DNA from: Roseiarcus sp963832305
GTDB taxonomy: Bacteria; Pseudomonadota; Alphaproteobacteria; Rhizobiales; Beijerinckiaceae
Reading direction: 5' to 3'
Length of the DNA: 64,000 nt
Assembly: GCA_963832305.1 (NCBI GenBank)
Contig: CAWHTU010000005.1
Location: forward strand, 186,001-250,000
The position numbers and the translations under genes were made by a program. The notes beneath the pieces were generated by a model. That model was not told where the DNA came from, ran no database searches, and was given only the letters and a program-made list of their open reading frames with translations. Of the stretch, positions 37,397 to 48,101 are shown piece by piece. Each line of letters begins with the position of its first letter. Positions within the stretch are counted from its first letter, which is position 1.

Positions 37397-39363
37397 TCCT
37401 ACCGCCATGCAATTCCATCTCAACGGGTTCAAGACCGGCGATCCGGAAATCTCAGAAGCGGCCGGCCCGAGCGACGCGGCGCGGCCGGCAGATGCGCTTG
37501 CCGACGAAGTCGATGTGCTCATCGTCGGCTGCGGGCCCGCCGGACTCACGCTTGCGGCGCAACTGGCGGCCTTTCCCGACATCAGGACCCGGATCGTCGA
37601 ACAGAAATCGGGTCCGTTGCTCCTTGGCCAGGCCGACGGGGTCGCTTGCCGGACGATGGAGATGTTCGAGGCGTTCGGCTTCAGCGAGCGGGTGATGAAG
37701 GAGGCCTATTGGGTCAACGAGACGTCGTTCTGGAAGCCGGATGACAATGAGCGAGCGAATATCGTCCGCAGCGGCAGGGTCCAGGATGTGGAAGATGGTC
37801 TCAGCGAGTTCCCGCACGTGATTCTGAATCAGGCGCGGGTGCATGAGTTCTACCTCAACGTCATGCGCAACGCGCCGACGCGGCTCGAGCCGGACTATTC
37901 GCGGCAATTGGTCGACCTCGCCGTTGTCTCGCCCCCGGACGACACCGAGCGGGATGTCGGGAGCAGCGCGTCGGCGCATCCGGTGACCGTCAGGCTCAAA
38001 CGGGTCGATCCCGCCGACGCGGGGCAGGCGGAGACTGTGAGGGCGCGGTTCGTGGTAGGCTGCGACGGCGCGCGCAGCGCCGTGCGCAAGTCCCTCGGGC
38101 TCAACCTTGAGGGCGATTCGGCCAACCAGGCCTGGGGGGTCATGGATGTCCTGGCGATCACCGACTTTCCCGATTTCCGCCTGAAGTCGGCGATCCAGTC
38201 GGCCACCGAGGGCAACCTTCTCATCATTCCGCGGGAGGGCGGCTATCTCGTCCGCCTCTACATCGAGCTTGAAAAGCTCAGCGAGGACCAGCGGGTTTCG
38301 AGCCTGAACATCACGCCCGATCATCTGATCGCCGCGGCGCGGCGGATCCTGCATCCCTACACACTGGAAGTGAAGGAGATCGCGTGGTGGTCGGTCTACG
38401 AGATCGGCCAGCGCCTGTGCGAAACCTACGACGACTTGCCCGACCAGCCGGCGCAAGACCGCATCCCGCGGGTGTTCATCACCGGCGACGCCTGCCATAC
38501 CCACAGCCCCAAAGCCGGGCAGGGTATGAACGTCTCGATGCAGGACGCCTTCAATCTCGGCTGGAAACTGGCGTCGGTCCTGCGTGGACATTGCTCTCCC
38601 CGGATCCTGCGCACTTATTCGGTCGAACGCCGGAGCGTCGCCAAGGAGCTGATCGACTTCGACCGCAAATGGGCGAGCATGTTTAGCGCGCCCCCGAAGG
38701 ACCCTTTCAAAGCCGATCGCGAAGGCGTCGATCCAGCGGAGTTCCAGAGATGCTTCATCAAGCAGGCTCGGTTCACGGCAGGGACGGAAACCCGGTACGC
38801 GCCATCGATGATCACCGGCAAGCCGACCTATCAGCATCTGGCCGAGGGCCTCACGATCGGAATGCGCTTTCATTCGGCGCCGGTAATCCGCCTCGCCGAC
38901 GCCAAGATGGTTCACCTCGGCCACACCGTCAAAGCGGACGGCCGCTGGCGGCTGTTCGCCTTCGCCGATGCGGCAAACCCCGCCGCTTCGTCCTCGAGGC
39001 TCAGGGGCCTGTGCGAGTTTCTGGCCGGTTCTCCAGAACTCTCCGGTCAAGCGCACGCCAGCCGGCGCCGATTCCGACTCAGCGGTCGATGTCCGGGCGA
39101 TCTTTCAGCAGGGGCATCGCGAGCTGGCGATTGAAGCCATGCCCCCTCTCCTTCTCCCTCACAAGGGCCGTTTCGGGCTCCGCGACTATGAGAAGATTTT
39201 CTGCCCCGACCTGAAGAACCGCGCCGATATTTTCGACTTGAGGGGCATTGATCGCACGAGGGGGTGCATGGTCATCGTACGGCCCGACCAGTACGTCGCC
39301 CATGTCCTCCCGCTCGACGCCTATTCCGAGTTCGGCTCGTTCTTCGACGGATTCATGTTGTAG
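37392..39363 (+). pseudogene. Phenol 2-monooxygenase / 3-hydroxybenzoate 4-monooxygenase-like flavoprotein, one frameshift
   Basis: The main frame from GTG 37392 (ATG 37407 is an alternative) encodes a class A flavoprotein monooxygenase: VLIVGCGPAGLTLAAQLA, the DG motif FVVGCDGARSAVRKSLG, and FITGDACHTHSPKAGQGMN. Near 39025-39050 the frame shifts by one base, and the C-terminal thioredoxin-like domain continues (GHRELAIEAMPPLLL, KIFCPDLKNRADIFDLRG) to TAG 39363. The intact length, about 656 residues, fits PheA/MobA-type enzymes that hydroxylate phenols with NADPH and O2. The single indel may be a sequencing error. A degraded FAD oxidase lies just upstream, and an NHL protein downstream. Confidence 0.82.
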
Positions 39364-39514
39364 CGATGAACGCGCGCCTCTCGCCTGCGCACCGGGCGTT
39401 TTCCTCTTTTCCAATCTTCTCAAGGTCCGCATATTACCCTACAACCAAGCTCACGCGACCAGGCAGTCGCGATTGGAGCCGGCGTCGAGCCGCCATCAGC
39501 GGGAGGGATAGTCG

Positions 39515-40612
39515 TTGCAACAAATCGCCTTCGCGCTGATCCTGGTGTCGACCGCGGCGTTGGCGGAGCAACCGGCGCCCGAGACCGCGCCGGCCATTCC
39601 CTACGACTCGGTCCCCGATTTCTTCAAGCTTCCGCCCGACATGTCCTTTGGCGAGGCGGCCGGCGTCGCGGTCAATTCGAAGGGGCATGTGTTCGTGTTC
39701 TCGCGGGGCGGGACAAGCGGGCCGGCTTACGGCGCGGCGGCCGCGCCATTGCTGGAATTCGACGCGGACGGAAAGTTTCTGCGCGAGATCGGCCGGCTTG
39801 GTCGTTCGCCCACGCCGTCCGCATCGATAAGGACGACAACATCTGGGCCGTCGACAAGGGCTCCGACATGGTGATCAAATTCGACCCCGAAGGCCGGGTC
39901 GCGATGGTGTTCGGCCGCAAGAAGGAGGCCTCGGACGAGGCCGACGAGCCGTGGAAACATCCGAGCCCGCCGGCGGCGCCCGTCGACGGCATGTTCAGGC
40001 AAGTCACGGATGTGACCTGGGACGTCGCCGGCAACACCTATATCAGCGACGGTTACATCAATTCGCGGGTCGCGAAATATGATCCGGACGGCAATTGGAT
40101 CAAGTCGTGGGGGGAGTTCGGGACCGGGCCGGGTCAATTCCGGGTTCTGCATTCGATCCAGGCCGACGCCGAAGGCCACATCTATGTCGGCGATCGCGGC
40201 AACGGACGCATCCAGGTCTTCGACGGCGAGGGCAACCTCATCCGAATCATCCAGATCGGCGTCCGTTCGACTACGCCCGCGCGCACCCGGCGATCGGGCC
40301 GAAACCCGGCGCGCCGGATGGCAGCCTCGCAAGCTACGGCGCCGCGCTGACGATGGCGCCGGGCGCGCCCTGGGCGCTGTGCATCACCCGCCTCCCCATC
40401 AGGTGCTGTATAGCTCCGACGCGTTTCCCGGCCGCATCTACAAGATGACGCTCGACGGCAAAGTGCTCAGCGTGCTCGGCGAAACAGGCAAGAAACTGAA
40501 ACAATTCGGCTGGATCCATGAGATCGCCTGCCCGTCCGAAAACGAGCTTTACGTCGCTGAGCTCCTCAATTGGCGAGTGCAGAAGCTGATCCTGCACCCG
40601 GAACGCCAATGA
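39515..40612 (+). pseudogene. NHL-repeat peptidyl-amidoglycolate-lyase-like secreted protein, three frameshifts
   Basis: TTG 39515 follows GGGAGGG and starts a signal peptide (cut after ALA near residue 17). The homology is to alpha-amidating-lyase-like NHL beta-propeller proteins: FGEAAGVAVNSKGHVFVFSRG, then FAHAVRIDKDDNIWAVDKGS, VTWDVAGNTYISDGYINSR and LYSSDAFPGRIYKM. Frame changes are needed near 39800, 40262 and 40385; each is a single base and both sides stay well conserved. The intact protein would be about 365 residues, periplasmic. The density of indels with otherwise perfect homology suggests sequencing problems, or a recent pseudogene. Confidence 0.78.
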
Positions 40613-40673
40613 CGAATGCCGCGGTTCGAGGGGCGTCCCCAACGCCAAGAGGGGGACGGGAGCTCGCTGGAAC

Positions 40674-41657
40674 GTGGTGAGCGACAAGACCTTTCCATCC
40701 CGCGGCGCGCTGACGGTCGGTTTCGCCCATGTCGCCTATCGCGCGGCGGACGAATTCGCCGCGCGGCGGACAGGCGTCGCCCATTTCGAGGTGCGGACGC
40801 TCGAGGAATTGGAGCGAAGGGCGCGCGAAGCCGATGTGCTGGCGGTGTCGGGTCTCTGGCGCAATGCTCTTCTTGCGAGCGCACCGAAGCTCAGGTTCGT
40901 GCAGTCGTTCAGCGCCGGCACGGACCAGTACGACAAGGCGCTGTTCGCCCGACGCGGGGTGCGGCTGGCCAACGCCCAAGGGGTGAACGAACGCGCTGTT
41001 GCAGAACATGCGATTGCGCTCATTCTCTCGCTGACGCGGCAGCTTCACAAGGCGCGGGACAACCAGCGGGAGCGGCGTTGGCGCGGCATGATCGGCGACC
41101 GCGCGCTGCGCGAGCAGGAACTCGGCGGCAAGACGCTGGCCGTCGTCGGCCTCGGCCGCATCGGCCTTCGCCTTGCCCGGCTGGCGCGCGCCTTCGAGAT
41201 GCGCGTGATCGGGGTGCGCCGCACGGCGAGGCCCACGCCCGACGCCGCCGATGAGGTCGTCGCCGGGGGCGGTCTTATGGGCGCGCTCGCGGAGGCCGAC
41301 GTCGTCGCCCTGACCTGCCCGCTGACGCCCGAGACCGAGGGCCTTATCGGCGCCGCTGCGCTCGAGGCGCTGAAGCCAGGTGCGCTCCTGATCAATGTCG
41401 CGCGCGGAAAGGTGGTCGACGAGGCGGCGCTTCTGGCGGCGCTCGCCGACGGACGCGTGGGCGCCGCGGCGCTCGACTGCTTCCATGACGAGCCGCTCCC
41501 GCCCGATTCCCCGTTCTGGGCGTTGCCGAACGTGCTGATCACACCCCACAGCGCCGGCGAAACCGGGCGCTATGAAAAGAACGTGGTTGACATTCTGATC
41601 GACAACATCGAACGCCTCCTCCGCGGCGAAACCGCGCTCAGAAACCAGGTGGTGTGA
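40674..41657 (+). CDS. D-2-hydroxyacid dehydrogenase
   Basis: 327 residues from GTG 40674. The NAD-binding motif is VVGLGRIGLRLARLA (near 155-170), and the catalytic triad is visible as Arg in NVARGKVV, Glu in FHDEPLP and His in TPHSAGE. It reduces 2-keto acids to D-2-hydroxyacids or the reverse. It is 61 bases after the NHL gene and followed by an ABC ATPase and TRAP genes, so it may act on an imported hydroxy acid. Confidence 0.9.
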   Translation: MVSDKTFPSRGALTVGFAHVAYRAADEFAARRTGVAHFEVRTLEELERRAREADVLAVSGLWRNALLASAPKLRFVQSFSAGTDQYDKALFARRGVRLANAQGVNERAVAEHAIALILSLTRQLHKARDNQRERRWRGMIGDRALREQELGGKTLAVVGLGRIGLRLARLARAFEMRVIGVRRTARPTPDAADEVVAGGGLMGALAEADVVALTCPLTPETEGLIGAAALEALKPGALLINVARGKVVDEAALLAALADGRVGAAALDCFHDEPLPPDSPFWALPNVLITPHSAGETGRYEKNVVDILIDNIERLLRGETALRNQVV

Positions 41658-41798
41658 TAGCCGACCAAAACCACAGTTTGCAGCGTCCGGGGCGGCGAGA
41701 AATTCGCGGGCGGTCCTCTTTGTCGTCGCCGATGGCCGAGAAATGGCGCAAAACCTGCGCGTGAAAGCGACGTTAAAGTCGCAACAGGGCAAATCGAC

Positions 41799-42869
41799 AT
41801 GGCATCGGTCGAAGTATCCAACCTGCGCAAGAGCTTTGGCAGTTTCGAGGTGATCCACGGCGTCTCGATCGAGGTCGAAGACGGCGAATTCGTCATTCTC
41901 GTCGGGCCCTCGGGATGCGGCAAGTCCACGCTTCTGCGCATGGTCGCCGGCCTCGAATCGATCACCAGCGGCGAGCTTCGCATCGATGGGCGGGTCGTCA
42001 ACAACGTGCCGCCCAAGGAGCGCGACATCGCGATGGTGTTCCAGAACTACGCGCTCTATCCGCAGATGACCGTGGCGAAAAACATGAGCTTCTCGCTCGA
42101 ATTGGCGAAGCGCCCGAAGGAGGAGATCACCGAGAAGGTCATGAAGGCGGCCGACATCCTGGGCTTGCGGCCGCTGCTCGAGCGGTACCCGCGCCAATTG
42201 TCGGGCGGCCAGCGGCAGCGGGTCGCGATGGGCCGAGCGATCGTACGCGATCCGGCGGTGTTCCTGTTCGACGAGCCGCTCTCGAACCTCGACGCCAAGC
42301 TCAGGGTGCAGATGCGCGCCGAGATCAAGGCGCTGCAGCAACGGCTGGCGTCGACGACCATCTACGTCACCCACGACCAGATCGAGGCGATGACGATGGC
42401 CGACAAGATCGTCGTTCTGCACGACGGCAGGGTGGAGCAGATCGGCACGCCGCTCGATCTTTACGATGCGCCGGCCAACCTGTTCGTCGCCGGGTTCATC
42501 GGCTCGCCGGCGATGAACTTCATCAGCGGGCGCCTCGAAGGCGACGAGCGGCCGACGTTCGTGACCGCCTCAGGGTTCAAGATTCCGCTCGCCGCCGCGC
42601 CGCGAGCTGCGGCCGGCGCCGAGATCGTCATGGGCGTCCGCCCCGAGCATGTGACGGTCGGCGGGCCGATCGCCATCCCCGCCGAGGTGATGGTCGTCGA
42701 GCCCACGGGCTATGAAACGCAGGTGATCGCGAAGCTTGCCGGGCAGGACATCGTCTGCGTGTTTCGCGAGCGCTTGAACAATCGCCCGGGAGACTCGATC
42801 GCGCTGACTCTGGCAGGACCGTTGCACTTCTTCGACGCGCAAACGGGCCAGGCGCTCGCGGGCGCGTAG
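41799..42869 (+). CDS. Sugar ABC transporter ATPase, UgpC/MalK type, without adjacent permeases
   Basis: 356 residues, complete: Walker A GPSGCGKST, the Q loop MVFQNYALYPQMTV, signature LSGGQRQRVAMGRA, Walker B VFLFDEPLSNLDAK, switch His in YVTHDQIEAMT, and a TOBE-type C-terminal domain (VRPEHVTVGG). ATPases of this group often serve more than one CUT1 importer. No permease or binding protein is adjacent, whereas the sugar operon at 12012-18039 has lost its own ATPase, so this protein may energise that transporter. That is inference. Confidence 0.92.
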   Translation: MASVEVSNLRKSFGSFEVIHGVSIEVEDGEFVILVGPSGCGKSTLLRMVAGLESITSGELRIDGRVVNNVPPKERDIAMVFQNYALYPQMTVAKNMSFSLELAKRPKEEITEKVMKAADILGLRPLLERYPRQLSGGQRQRVAMGRAIVRDPAVFLFDEPLSNLDAKLRVQMRAEIKALQQRLASTTIYVTHDQIEAMTMADKIVVLHDGRVEQIGTPLDLYDAPANLFVAGFIGSPAMNFISGRLEGDERPTFVTASGFKIPLAAAPRAAAGAEIVMGVRPEHVTVGGPIAIPAEVMVVEPTGYETQVIAKLAGQDIVCVFRERLNNRPGDSIALTLAGPLHFFDAQTGQALAGA

Positions 42870-42984
42870 GGCCGGCCGCGGATCGACGAGGCGGTCGGTC
42901 TTGCGGGTTGTCAGGTAACCGGATTAATGTGGCGAAGGCTCGAGTGAACGACGCCAGCGAAGTCGCGAGCGGGAGGGTTTCGCC

Positions 42985-43995
42985 ATGAGGGGCCAGCGGA
43001 TGAATCGCCGATCCTTGCTCGTCGGCATGGCGCTCGCGCCGGCGGTCGTCAGCGCCGCGCGCGCCGCGCCGATGACGTTGCGCCTCTCGTCGTCGCTGCC
43101 GAACAACCCGCAGTTCGCCAATGGGCGGGTTTACTACGACAATCTCGTCAAGCGCCTGGCGGCCGGCGGCCTCGCCGATCGGATCGACGTCCAGTTCTTT
43201 CCCGACAATCAGCTCGGCCAGGAGATCGACGTCGTCAATTCGGTGAGCCTCGGCGTCATCGACCTCATGGTCACCGGCACCTCGATCTGGGCGAATGTCG
43301 TGCCGCTGATCGGGCTCCTCGACCTCGGCTATCTGTTCGAGAGCTTCCCCCAGCAGACCAAGGCCCTCGACGGCGGCGCGGCCAAGCCGCTGGAGCAAGC
43401 TCTGATAAGCGGCGCCAATGTCCACATCATCGGCTGGGCCTACAATTTCGGCTCCCGCAGCGTGCTCTGCAAGTCGCCGGTCAACGCGCCCGCGGACCTC
43501 GCCGGCAAGCGGATCCGGACGTTGCCCAACAAGATCATCACCGAGTGCCTGCGGCTGATGGGCGCGGCGGCGACGCCGATGGCGTTCGGCGAGATCTACA
43601 CCGCCCTTCAGGCCGGGGTTCTGGACGGACTCGAACATGATCCGCCGACCATTGTCGCCAGCAAGTTCTACGAGACGGCCAAATTCTATTCGCTGACCCA
43701 GCACAATTTTTCCGCGCTCGGCGTGTTCTGCAGCGGCTTGACGCTCAACCGGATGGAGGCGCCGCTGCGCGACCAGTTCCTGGCCGCCGCGGCGCAAGCG
43801 GCGGCCGACACCAGAGTTCGCGGGCTCGAGGCGGAAAGAGAAGCGCTCGATTCGCTGAAGCAGAAGGGCGTCGAAATCATCGCTTGCGATCGCGAACCGT
43901 TCCGCAAGCTGGCAGCGCCGCAGACCGACGAGTTCATCAAGTCGCATCCGGAGGCCAAGCCGATCATCGATATCGTTCGCAGCACCAAGGCGTGA
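42985..43995 (+). CDS. TRAP transporter substrate-binding protein (DctP type)
   Basis: 336 residues with a signal peptide (MNRRSLLVGMALAPAVVSAARAA is cut here to NRRSLLVGMALAPAVV), possibly Tat-dependent given the paired Arg. The mature part has the DctP features: DVQFFPDNQLGQEIDVVN, PADLAGKRIRTLPNK with the carboxylate-binding Arg, and ALQAGVLDGLEHDPPT. It captures a carboxylate in the periplasm for the fused permease encoded 4 bases downstream. Confidence 0.9.
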   Translation: MRGQRMNRRSLLVGMALAPAVVSAARAAPMTLRLSSSLPNNPQFANGRVYYDNLVKRLAAGGLADRIDVQFFPDNQLGQEIDVVNSVSLGVIDLMVTGTSIWANVVPLIGLLDLGYLFESFPQQTKALDGGAAKPLEQALISGANVHIIGWAYNFGSRSVLCKSPVNAPADLAGKRIRTLPNKIITECLRLMGAAATPMAFGEIYTALQAGVLDGLEHDPPTIVASKFYETAKFYSLTQHNFSALGVFCSGLTLNRMEAPLRDQFLAAAAQAAADTRVRGLEAEREALDSLKQKGVEIIACDREPFRKLAAPQTDEFIKSHPEAKPIIDIVRSTKA

Positions 43996-43999
43996 TTTC

Positions 44000-45859
44000 G
44001 TGACGGCGCTCCCGCCCCGTCTGCGCCGTGCGGCCAGCGGGGGGCTCGCCTCGCTGCTCACGCTGGTCGATGCGATCGCCGCGCTCCTTCTGGCGGCGGA
44101 CCTGATCGTGGTGTCGCTTTCTGTCTTCTATCGCTACGTTCTGGCGGCGCCGATCGAGTGGGCCGACGACGTGGCGCGCGGTCTCATGGTGGCGCTGAGC
44201 TTCTTCGGCGCGGCGGGCGCGCTCGCCCGCAACGAGAACGCGGGCGTCGCCTTCTTCGTCCAAAGACTAAAGCCGGCCGCGCGCCAGCGCGTCGACGCCC
44301 TGGCGGCGTTGGTCGTGCTTGTGACCGCCGGATCGGTGGCGTGGAACGCGATGGCGCTTGGGCGTTTCACAACCGGGCAGACAACCGGCTCCGGCTTGCC
44401 GCTCGAGTTGACATTCTATCCGATGGGCGCCGGCGCGCTCTGCATGAGCATTTTCGCGCTGGCGCAGTTCTCTCGCCGGCGGCTGTCCGATCTTGTGTTC
44501 GCGGTCATCGTCGCGCTGGCTGTGGTCGGCGTGGCTTACGGCTGGCGCTTCGTCGGCGTGGGCGCCACTCGCGCGGGCCTGCCGATGCTGTTGGGATTCG
44601 TCGGCTGTCTGATCGGCGGAGTTCCGATCGGCTTTGCGCTCGCGTTCACCGCGCTGATTTACATCTGGATCGATGGCGCGCTTCCCGGAATGATCTTCGC
44701 CCAGCAGATGGCGCGCGGCATCGACAATTTCGTCCTGCTCGCGATCCCGTTCTTCATTCTCGTTGGTTACCTGATGGAGGCGAACGGCATGTCCGTCCGT
44801 CTGATCGCGCTGATCGAGCGCCTGGTCGGACGGGCTCGCGGCGGCCTCAACGTGGTCATGGTGCTGTCGATGGTCATCTTCTCCGGCATCTCCGGTTCGA
44901 AGATGGCCGATGTCGCGGCGGTCGGCTCGGTGCTGATTCCCGCGGCTCGACGGTCGCGGCAGAACCCGGGCGGGGCGGTGGCTTTGCTGGCGGCTTCCGC
45001 GGTCATGGCCGAGACCATTCCGCCATGCATCAACCTGATCATCCTCGGCTTCGTCGCCAATCTCTCGATCGGCGGGCTGTTCATGGCGGGACTGTTGCCG
45101 GCCGGACTGATGGCGCTCGCGCTGATCGGAGTCGTTGTTCTCCTTGGCGGCGACGCGCGGCTGACGCAGGAAGGCGGGCTGTCGACGGCGCCGCTGGCGC
45201 AGCTTTGGCGGGGCGCGATTGTCACGCTCGGACTTGTCGTCATCATCTTTGCCGGGTTCAGGTTCGGGGTTGCGACCGCAACCGAGATATCCGCTTTCGC
45301 CGCGCTCTATGCGCTGGTGGTGGGCGGCGCGGCGTTCCGCGAGCTCGGATTGCGGGCCGCCGCGGTGACTTTCGTCAACGCCGCGACGCGCTCGGGGCTG
45401 GTGCTGTTCATCGTCGCCGCGGCGCAATCGCTCGCCTTCGTGCTCACGCTGCAGCAGTTTCCCCATGCCCTGGCGCAGGCGATGATCGCGCTGTCCGAGA
45501 ACGCCGGCCCGGGGCCATTCCTGCTTCTGTCGATCCTCATCCTGATCGTCATGGGCTCGATTCTCGAGGGCGCGGCGGCGCTGATCATTTTTGGTCCGCT
45601 CTTGATTCCGGTCGCGGGCCAGATCGGCATCAACGGCCTCCACTTTGGAGTGGTGCTGGTGATCGCCATGGGAATCGGGCTCTTCGCCCCGCCGCTCGGG
45701 CTTGGCCTCTACGGCGCCTGCCTGATCGGCGGCGTGCCGATTGAATCGACGGTGAGGCCGATGCTGGGCTATCTCGGCTTGCTGTTCCTGTGCCTCCTCG
45801 TTATTGCGTTCGTTCCGGGCCTGACGCTCTGGCTGCCGCATCTGCTCGGCTATCAGTAA
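44000..45859 (+). CDS. TRAP transporter fused permease (DctQ-DctM)
   Basis: 619 residues starting at GTG 44000. Residues about 15-165 form the four-helix DctQ part (SVFYRYVLAAPIEWADDVARG), and about 185-615 the large DctM permease (FALAFTALIYIWIDGALPG, VMVLSMVIFSGISGSKMADV, MAETIPPCINLIILG). It is a natural fusion, as seen in many alphaproteobacterial TRAP systems. It uses an ion gradient rather than ATP. It starts 4 bases after the DctP stop, so the two are one operon. Confidence 0.9.
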   Translation: MTALPPRLRRAASGGLASLLTLVDAIAALLLAADLIVVSLSVFYRYVLAAPIEWADDVARGLMVALSFFGAAGALARNENAGVAFFVQRLKPAARQRVDALAALVVLVTAGSVAWNAMALGRFTTGQTTGSGLPLELTFYPMGAGALCMSIFALAQFSRRRLSDLVFAVIVALAVVGVAYGWRFVGVGATRAGLPMLLGFVGCLIGGVPIGFALAFTALIYIWIDGALPGMIFAQQMARGIDNFVLLAIPFFILVGYLMEANGMSVRLIALIERLVGRARGGLNVVMVLSMVIFSGISGSKMADVAAVGSVLIPAARRSRQNPGGAVALLAASAVMAETIPPCINLIILGFVANLSIGGLFMAGLLPAGLMALALIGVVVLLGGDARLTQEGGLSTAPLAQLWRGAIVTLGLVVIIFAGFRFGVATATEISAFAALYALVVGGAAFRELGLRAAAVTFVNAATRSGLVLFIVAAAQSLAFVLTLQQFPHALAQAMIALSENAGPGPFLLLSILILIVMGSILEGAAALIIFGPLLIPVAGQIGINGLHFGVVLVIAMGIGLFAPPLGLGLYGACLIGGVPIESTVRPMLGYLGLLFLCLLVIAFVPGLTLWLPHLLGYQ

Positions 45860-46018
45860 GCGCCTGACGCGAGCTTTGGGAAACCGCGGGCCCGGCTTGA
45901 CCGAAAGGCGTCCCGGGATAAGGTCAAAAAGGGGGAGACACTCACTGGAGGCGGGGCGCCGGCTGACGCCGAAGTGCCTCGAACTCCCTCCATTCATTCC
46001 AATCGAGATCCCTGACCC

Positions 46019-47150
46019 ATGCCGCACCTGTTCAGCAAACTTCGCATGCGCGACGTCGACTTCGCCAACCGGATCGGCGTCTCGCCGATGTGCCAATATT
46101 CCTCCGTCGACGGCTTCGCGAACGACTGGCATTTCGCCCATCTCGCCGCTCGGGCGGTTGGCGGCGCGGGGCTCGTGTTCACGGAGGCCGCAGCCGTCAC
46201 TCCGGAGGGGCGGATTTCCCCGCAGGACCTCGGCGTCTGGAGCGAAAAGCATTTCGAGCCGCTCGAGCGGATCGTGCGCTTTATCGACAGTCAGGGCGCG
46301 CGGGCCGGCGTTCAGCTCGCGCACGCCGGACGAAAGGGCAGCACCTATCGGCCGGGAGCGGGCAACGGCGCCGTTCCGGAGACGTCGGGCGGATGGCGGC
46401 CGCTCGCTCCGAGCGCCGTCGCCTTCAGTGACGCTTATCCCATGCCGGATGAAATGACGCGTCGACCAGATTCACGCTGCGCACCGCGCGTTCGCCGCCG
46501 CGGCTGAGCGCGCCTTCGCCGCCGGCTTCCGGGTGATCGAGATTCATGGCGCGCACGGCTATTTGATTCATGAGTTTCTGTCGCCGCTCAGCAATCGCCG
46601 CTCCGACGCCTATGGCGGCTCGTTCGAAAACCGCACGCGATTCATCCGCGAGTGCGTGGCCGCGGTGCGGCGGGCGCTGCCGGAGCGCTGCCCGCTGTTC
46701 GTCCGCCTCTCGGCGACGGACTGGGTGGAGGGCGGCTGGGACATTGACCAATCGGTCGAGCTCGCGCGCCAGTTGCTCTCCCTTGGCGTCGATGTGATCG
46801 ATTGCTCGTCGGGCGGCAATGTCGAGAAGGCGGAGATTCCCGTCGGAGCCGGGTATCAGGCGCCGTTCGCCGAGCGGATCCGGCGCGAGGCGAATATCGC
46901 CACCGCGTCGGTCGGAATGATTACCGCTCCGGCCCAGGCCGATCAGATGATCCGCAACGATCAGGCCGACCTCGTCCTGCTGGCGCGCCAGATGTTGCGC
47001 GACCCTTATTGGCCGCTGCACGCCGCGCAAGAACTCGGGCAAGTGACCCCGTGGCCGCGGCAATATCTGCGCGCCGCGCCGAGCGGGGCCCCCGAACGCG
47101 CGCCGGCGCCCGCTGACGCCGATCGGATAGCCCAGCCTGTCGGTTCGTAG
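46019..47150 (+). pseudogene. Old yellow enzyme (YqjM-type NADPH:flavin oxidoreductase), one frameshift
   Basis: ATG 46019 begins a 376-residue OYE-type protein: the FMN/active-site Cys in GVSPMCQYSS, then GVQLAHAGRKGS, and after the break the catalytic His in EIHGAHGYLIHEFLSP, then SNRRSDAYGGSFENR. A base is missing near 46462 (after DEMT), so the frame must change once; the joined sequence reads smoothly through FAAAAERAFAAGFRVIE. OYEs reduce activated C=C bonds. A single indel and full conservation make sequencing error likely. Confidence 0.83.
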
Positions 47151-47283
47151 GTCTGGAGCACGAGTTGCGGATTCACCATCCTATCTGGACATCCAGTCCA
47201 AGACGGGGATACGGCTTGGCGAAACGGCCCTGGTCGCGCTAGGCTGACGGCGCAGCCCTTTCCGGGCTTCGAATTGGGTAGGG

Positions 47284-47931
47284 ATGTCAATGCGCCATTC
47301 ACTCGTTCCCTTGCTGACGGCGGCGGCGATCGCCTTCGGGGTCTGCGCCGGTCCGACCGCCGCGAACGCTGAAAGCGTCATGGCCGCCTGTGCGAGCCAA
47401 TGGAAACAGGCCCAGGCGGCGGGAACGACCGGCGGTGAGACCTGGCCGCAGTTCCTGGCGCAGTGCCGCACCCGCGGCAGCGCCGCCGCCGCGCCGTCCC
47501 AGGGAAGCTTCGCCCCAGCGCCGGCGCCGGCCCCGGCGCCAGCGCCCGCCAATCAGTCGGGCTCCCTGTTCCCGTGGTGGCAGCCGTCGACTTCGGCTTC
47601 CGCGCCGGCGCCAAACGTTGGCGCGGCGTCGGCCCCCCGGGCGGGCGAATATACGACTGAATTGGCGGCTCGCGCCCGCTGCCCGTCCGACACCGTGGTG
47701 TGGGTCAATACGCCGTCGCGCGTCTACCACTACGCGGGAACCCACTATTACGGGCATACCAAACGGGGGGCGTTCATGTGCGAGGCCGACGCGCGGGCGG
47801 CAGGAAATCGCGCGGCGCGCAAGGAACTCCAGACCCATTCGGATAAAAGAGGCGCCCGCGGGCGAGCCGGTGCCCTGGCATGCGCCAAAGAAAAGCCCCG
47901 TCAGAGGGGGGTTGCTCTGAGCGGGGCTTAG
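47284..47931 (+). CDS. Secreted conserved hypothetical protein with Pro/Ala linker
   Basis: 215 residues with a signal peptide (cut after ANA near residue 29), a Cys-containing N-terminal segment (AACASQWKQAQAAG), a Pro-Ala repeat linker near residues 76-92, and a C-terminal module (CPSDTVVWVNTPSRVYHYAG, then TKRGAFMCEADARAAGNRAA) recurring in uncharacterised alphaproteobacterial proteins. The last 35 or so residues are basic, and the final codons lie inside a strong hairpin, so the real stop may be earlier, past another indel. Function unknown. Confidence 0.7.
   Translation: MSMRHSLVPLLTAAAIAFGVCAGPTAANAESVMAACASQWKQAQAAGTTGGETWPQFLAQCRTRGSAAAAPSQGSFAPAPAPAPAPAPANQSGSLFPWWQPSTSASAPAPNVGAASAPRAGEYTTELAARARCPSDTVVWVNTPSRVYHYAGTHYYGHTKRGAFMCEADARAAGNRAARKELQTHSDKRGARGRAGALACAKEKPRQRGVALSGA
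47893..47929. terminator. Strong hairpin terminator between convergent genes
   Basis: A 14-bp stem with one bulged base and a GGGGGTTG-type loop, its arms beginning AAGCCCCG and ending CGGGGCTT. With the A run on one side and the T pair on the other it fits a bidirectional factor-independent terminator between the secreted-protein gene and the convergent AraC gene. Confidence 0.65.
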
Positions 47932-48101
47932 GCGATGCCAGCGTCGTTGTGCGGCAGAATTATCGCGTCGCCCCCCAACGCTTACTTTCAGGCAGGCGCG
48001 GCTGGCCGGCGTCGATAGGCTGTCGAGGGCGGCCGCGTCCTGCCTGGCGCGGCCAAGTTTCTGCTTTTTCACGCCGCTTCCGCCTCCGCGAAGGCCCGAC
48101 T

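Noticed and set aside
40566..42422. 618-codon minus-strand open frame
   Set aside because: It lies antisense to the hydroxyacid dehydrogenase and ABC ATPase genes, both with full catalytic motifs.
44267..46324. 685-codon minus-strand open frame
   Set aside because: Antisense to the TRAP permease and OYE genes; low-complexity charged sequence without any domain.
47299..48060. Long C-terminal extension of the AraC frame
   Set aside because: Beyond the helix-turn-helix the frame runs antisense through another gene and a terminator; the natural end is at 48102 after a one-base change.
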